A DNA stretch of 64,000 nucleotides from Halopenitus salinus. GTDB lineage: Archaea; Halobacteriota; Halobacteria; Halobacteriales; Haloferacaceae. The position numbers and the translations under genes were made by a program. The notes beneath the pieces were generated by a model. The model had not been told where the DNA came from. It was given only the letters and a program-made list of their open reading frames with translations, and searched no databases. The stretch covers positions 186,001-250,000 of the forward strand of contig NZ_JBHSXL010000003.1 of NCBI RefSeq assembly GCF_042662125.1, in the 5' to 3' direction. This document shows, in pieces, positions 63,369-64,000 of the stretch (the first letter of the stretch is position 1; every line of letters begins with the position of its first letter).

Positions 63369-64000
63369 CGCATCAGAGAAGCCGCACCTCGACGCGGACA
63401 GGATCCGGAGCCTGATGGAAAGCGAGGGCGACGGGATAAAGGAGAACACGAAACACCTCAACGCCCAGCGGTACGCCGCGATAGACGAGATGGGTCCCGA
63501 CGTCCACGAACAGTACCGCAGGCAGGCCCGCGAGATCAAGGAGGACGCCATCGAACGCCTCCCGGAGCTCATCGAGGAGACGAAGGAGGCAGTCGAGGCC
63601 AACGGCGGCACCGTCTACGTCGCCGACGACGCCGAGGACGCCAACGCGTACATCTCCGAGGTGATGGACGAGAAGGACGCGGAGTCGGTCGTGAAGTCGA
63701 AGTCGATGACGACCGAGGAGATCGACATGAACGAGGCGCTCGAGGAGGCCGACGTCGAGACCTGGGAGACGGATCTCGGCGAGTTCGTCATCCAGGTGGC
63801 GGAGGAGGCGCCCTCACACATCGTCGGTCCCTCGCTGCACCGCTCCCGTGAGGACATCACCGAGCTGTTCAACCACGAGTTCGACGTCGAGGAGTCGCTC
63901 GATACGCCCGAGAAGCTCACCGCCTTCGCACGCGAGTACCTCGGCGAGCGCATCGACGCGGCAGACGTCGGGATCACGGGCGCGAACTACGTGATGGCCG
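63361..64000 (+). CDS. lutB: LutB-like iron-sulfur protein, 5' part
   Basis: The first 213 residues of a LutB-type protein, cut by the right edge. It opens MSNASEKPHLDADRIRSLM and shows the LUD domain with VKSKSMTTEEIDMNEALE, ETDLGEFVIQVAEEAPSHIV, and DVGITGANYVMA at the edge, where the conserved family glycine loop is. The ferredoxin-like [4Fe-4S] C-terminus is expected beyond the window. Its ATG lies inside the end of lutC, so the two are coupled. Confidence 0.9.
   Translation, partial: MSNASEKPHLDADRIRSLMESEGDGIKENTKHLNAQRYAAIDEMGPDVHEQYRRQAREIKEDAIERLPELIEETKEAVEANGGTVYVADDAEDANAYISEVMDEKDAESVVKSKSMTTEEIDMNEALEEADVETWETDLGEFVIQVAEEAPSHIVGPSLHRSREDITELFNHEFDVEESLDTPEKLTAFAREYLGERIDAADVGITGANYVMA

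Overview
The window is a 64 kb stretch of a high-GC, halophilic archaeal chromosome, most likely a member of the Haloferacales such as Halorubrum (genus is an inference). The evidence: strongly acidic predicted proteins, very high third-position GC, archaeal TATA boxes about 23-30 nt upstream of many start codons (leaderless transcripts), stop/start overlaps of the TGATG/ATGA type, and archaeal families such as class I lysyl-tRNA synthetase, archaeal UMP kinase, type II methionine aminopeptidase and RdfA. No CRISPR array, rRNA, complete insertion sequence or prophage is visible; there is one tRNA (Ile, GAU).

Layout. 0-7 kb: GMP synthase subunit B (cut by the left edge) and CTP synthase; two half-size MgtE-type cation transporters; a GTPBP1-like GTPase; a molybdopterin synthase large subunit with an N-terminal MobB-like domain. 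7-13 kb: a sulfatase-like enzyme divergent from a processive GT2 glycosyltransferase and a UPF0104 flippase-like protein, then pyrH-lysS-zinc ribbon. 13-23 kb: mutS-mutL, and a COG1361 surface protein with an RND/MMPL exporter that carries a frameshift. 22-28 kb: two J-domain proteins (one fused to a [2Fe-2S] ferredoxin), pdxS, thrB with a tandem repeat at its stop codon, and an iron-type alcohol dehydrogenase. 28.5-33.4 kb: a less GC-biased patch holding an orphan PIN protein, a PAS-PAS-GAF histidine kinase, structured non-coding DNA and small zinc/membrane proteins, ending at tRNA-Ile. 33-47 kb: membrane proteins, TatD-like hydrolase, HIT protein, map, a frameshifted M24 peptidase (DoeA-like), icd, ggt, thiI, an Mqo-like FAD oxidoreductase and a TetR regulator with a clear operator. 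47-54 kb: sulfatase-GtrA-VTT membrane cluster facing an archaea-specific SMC-related protein and RdfA. 54-62 kb: a sugar-acid module (IclR, mannonate dehydratase, a four-gene ABC sugar importer, a zinc dehydrogenase). 62-64 kb: UspA and the start of a LutC-LutB lactate-utilisation operon.

How it works together. Most of the window is conserved core metabolism (nucleotides, tRNA charging, mismatch repair, PLP, threonine, TCA, thiouridine). The accessory parts worth attention are the shape/SMC pair next to envelope genes, the hexuronate-type catabolic cluster with a candidate operator upstream of its importer, the two genes broken by single-site frameshifts in short repeats, and the duplications that sit exactly on stop codons of thrB and the IclR gene.
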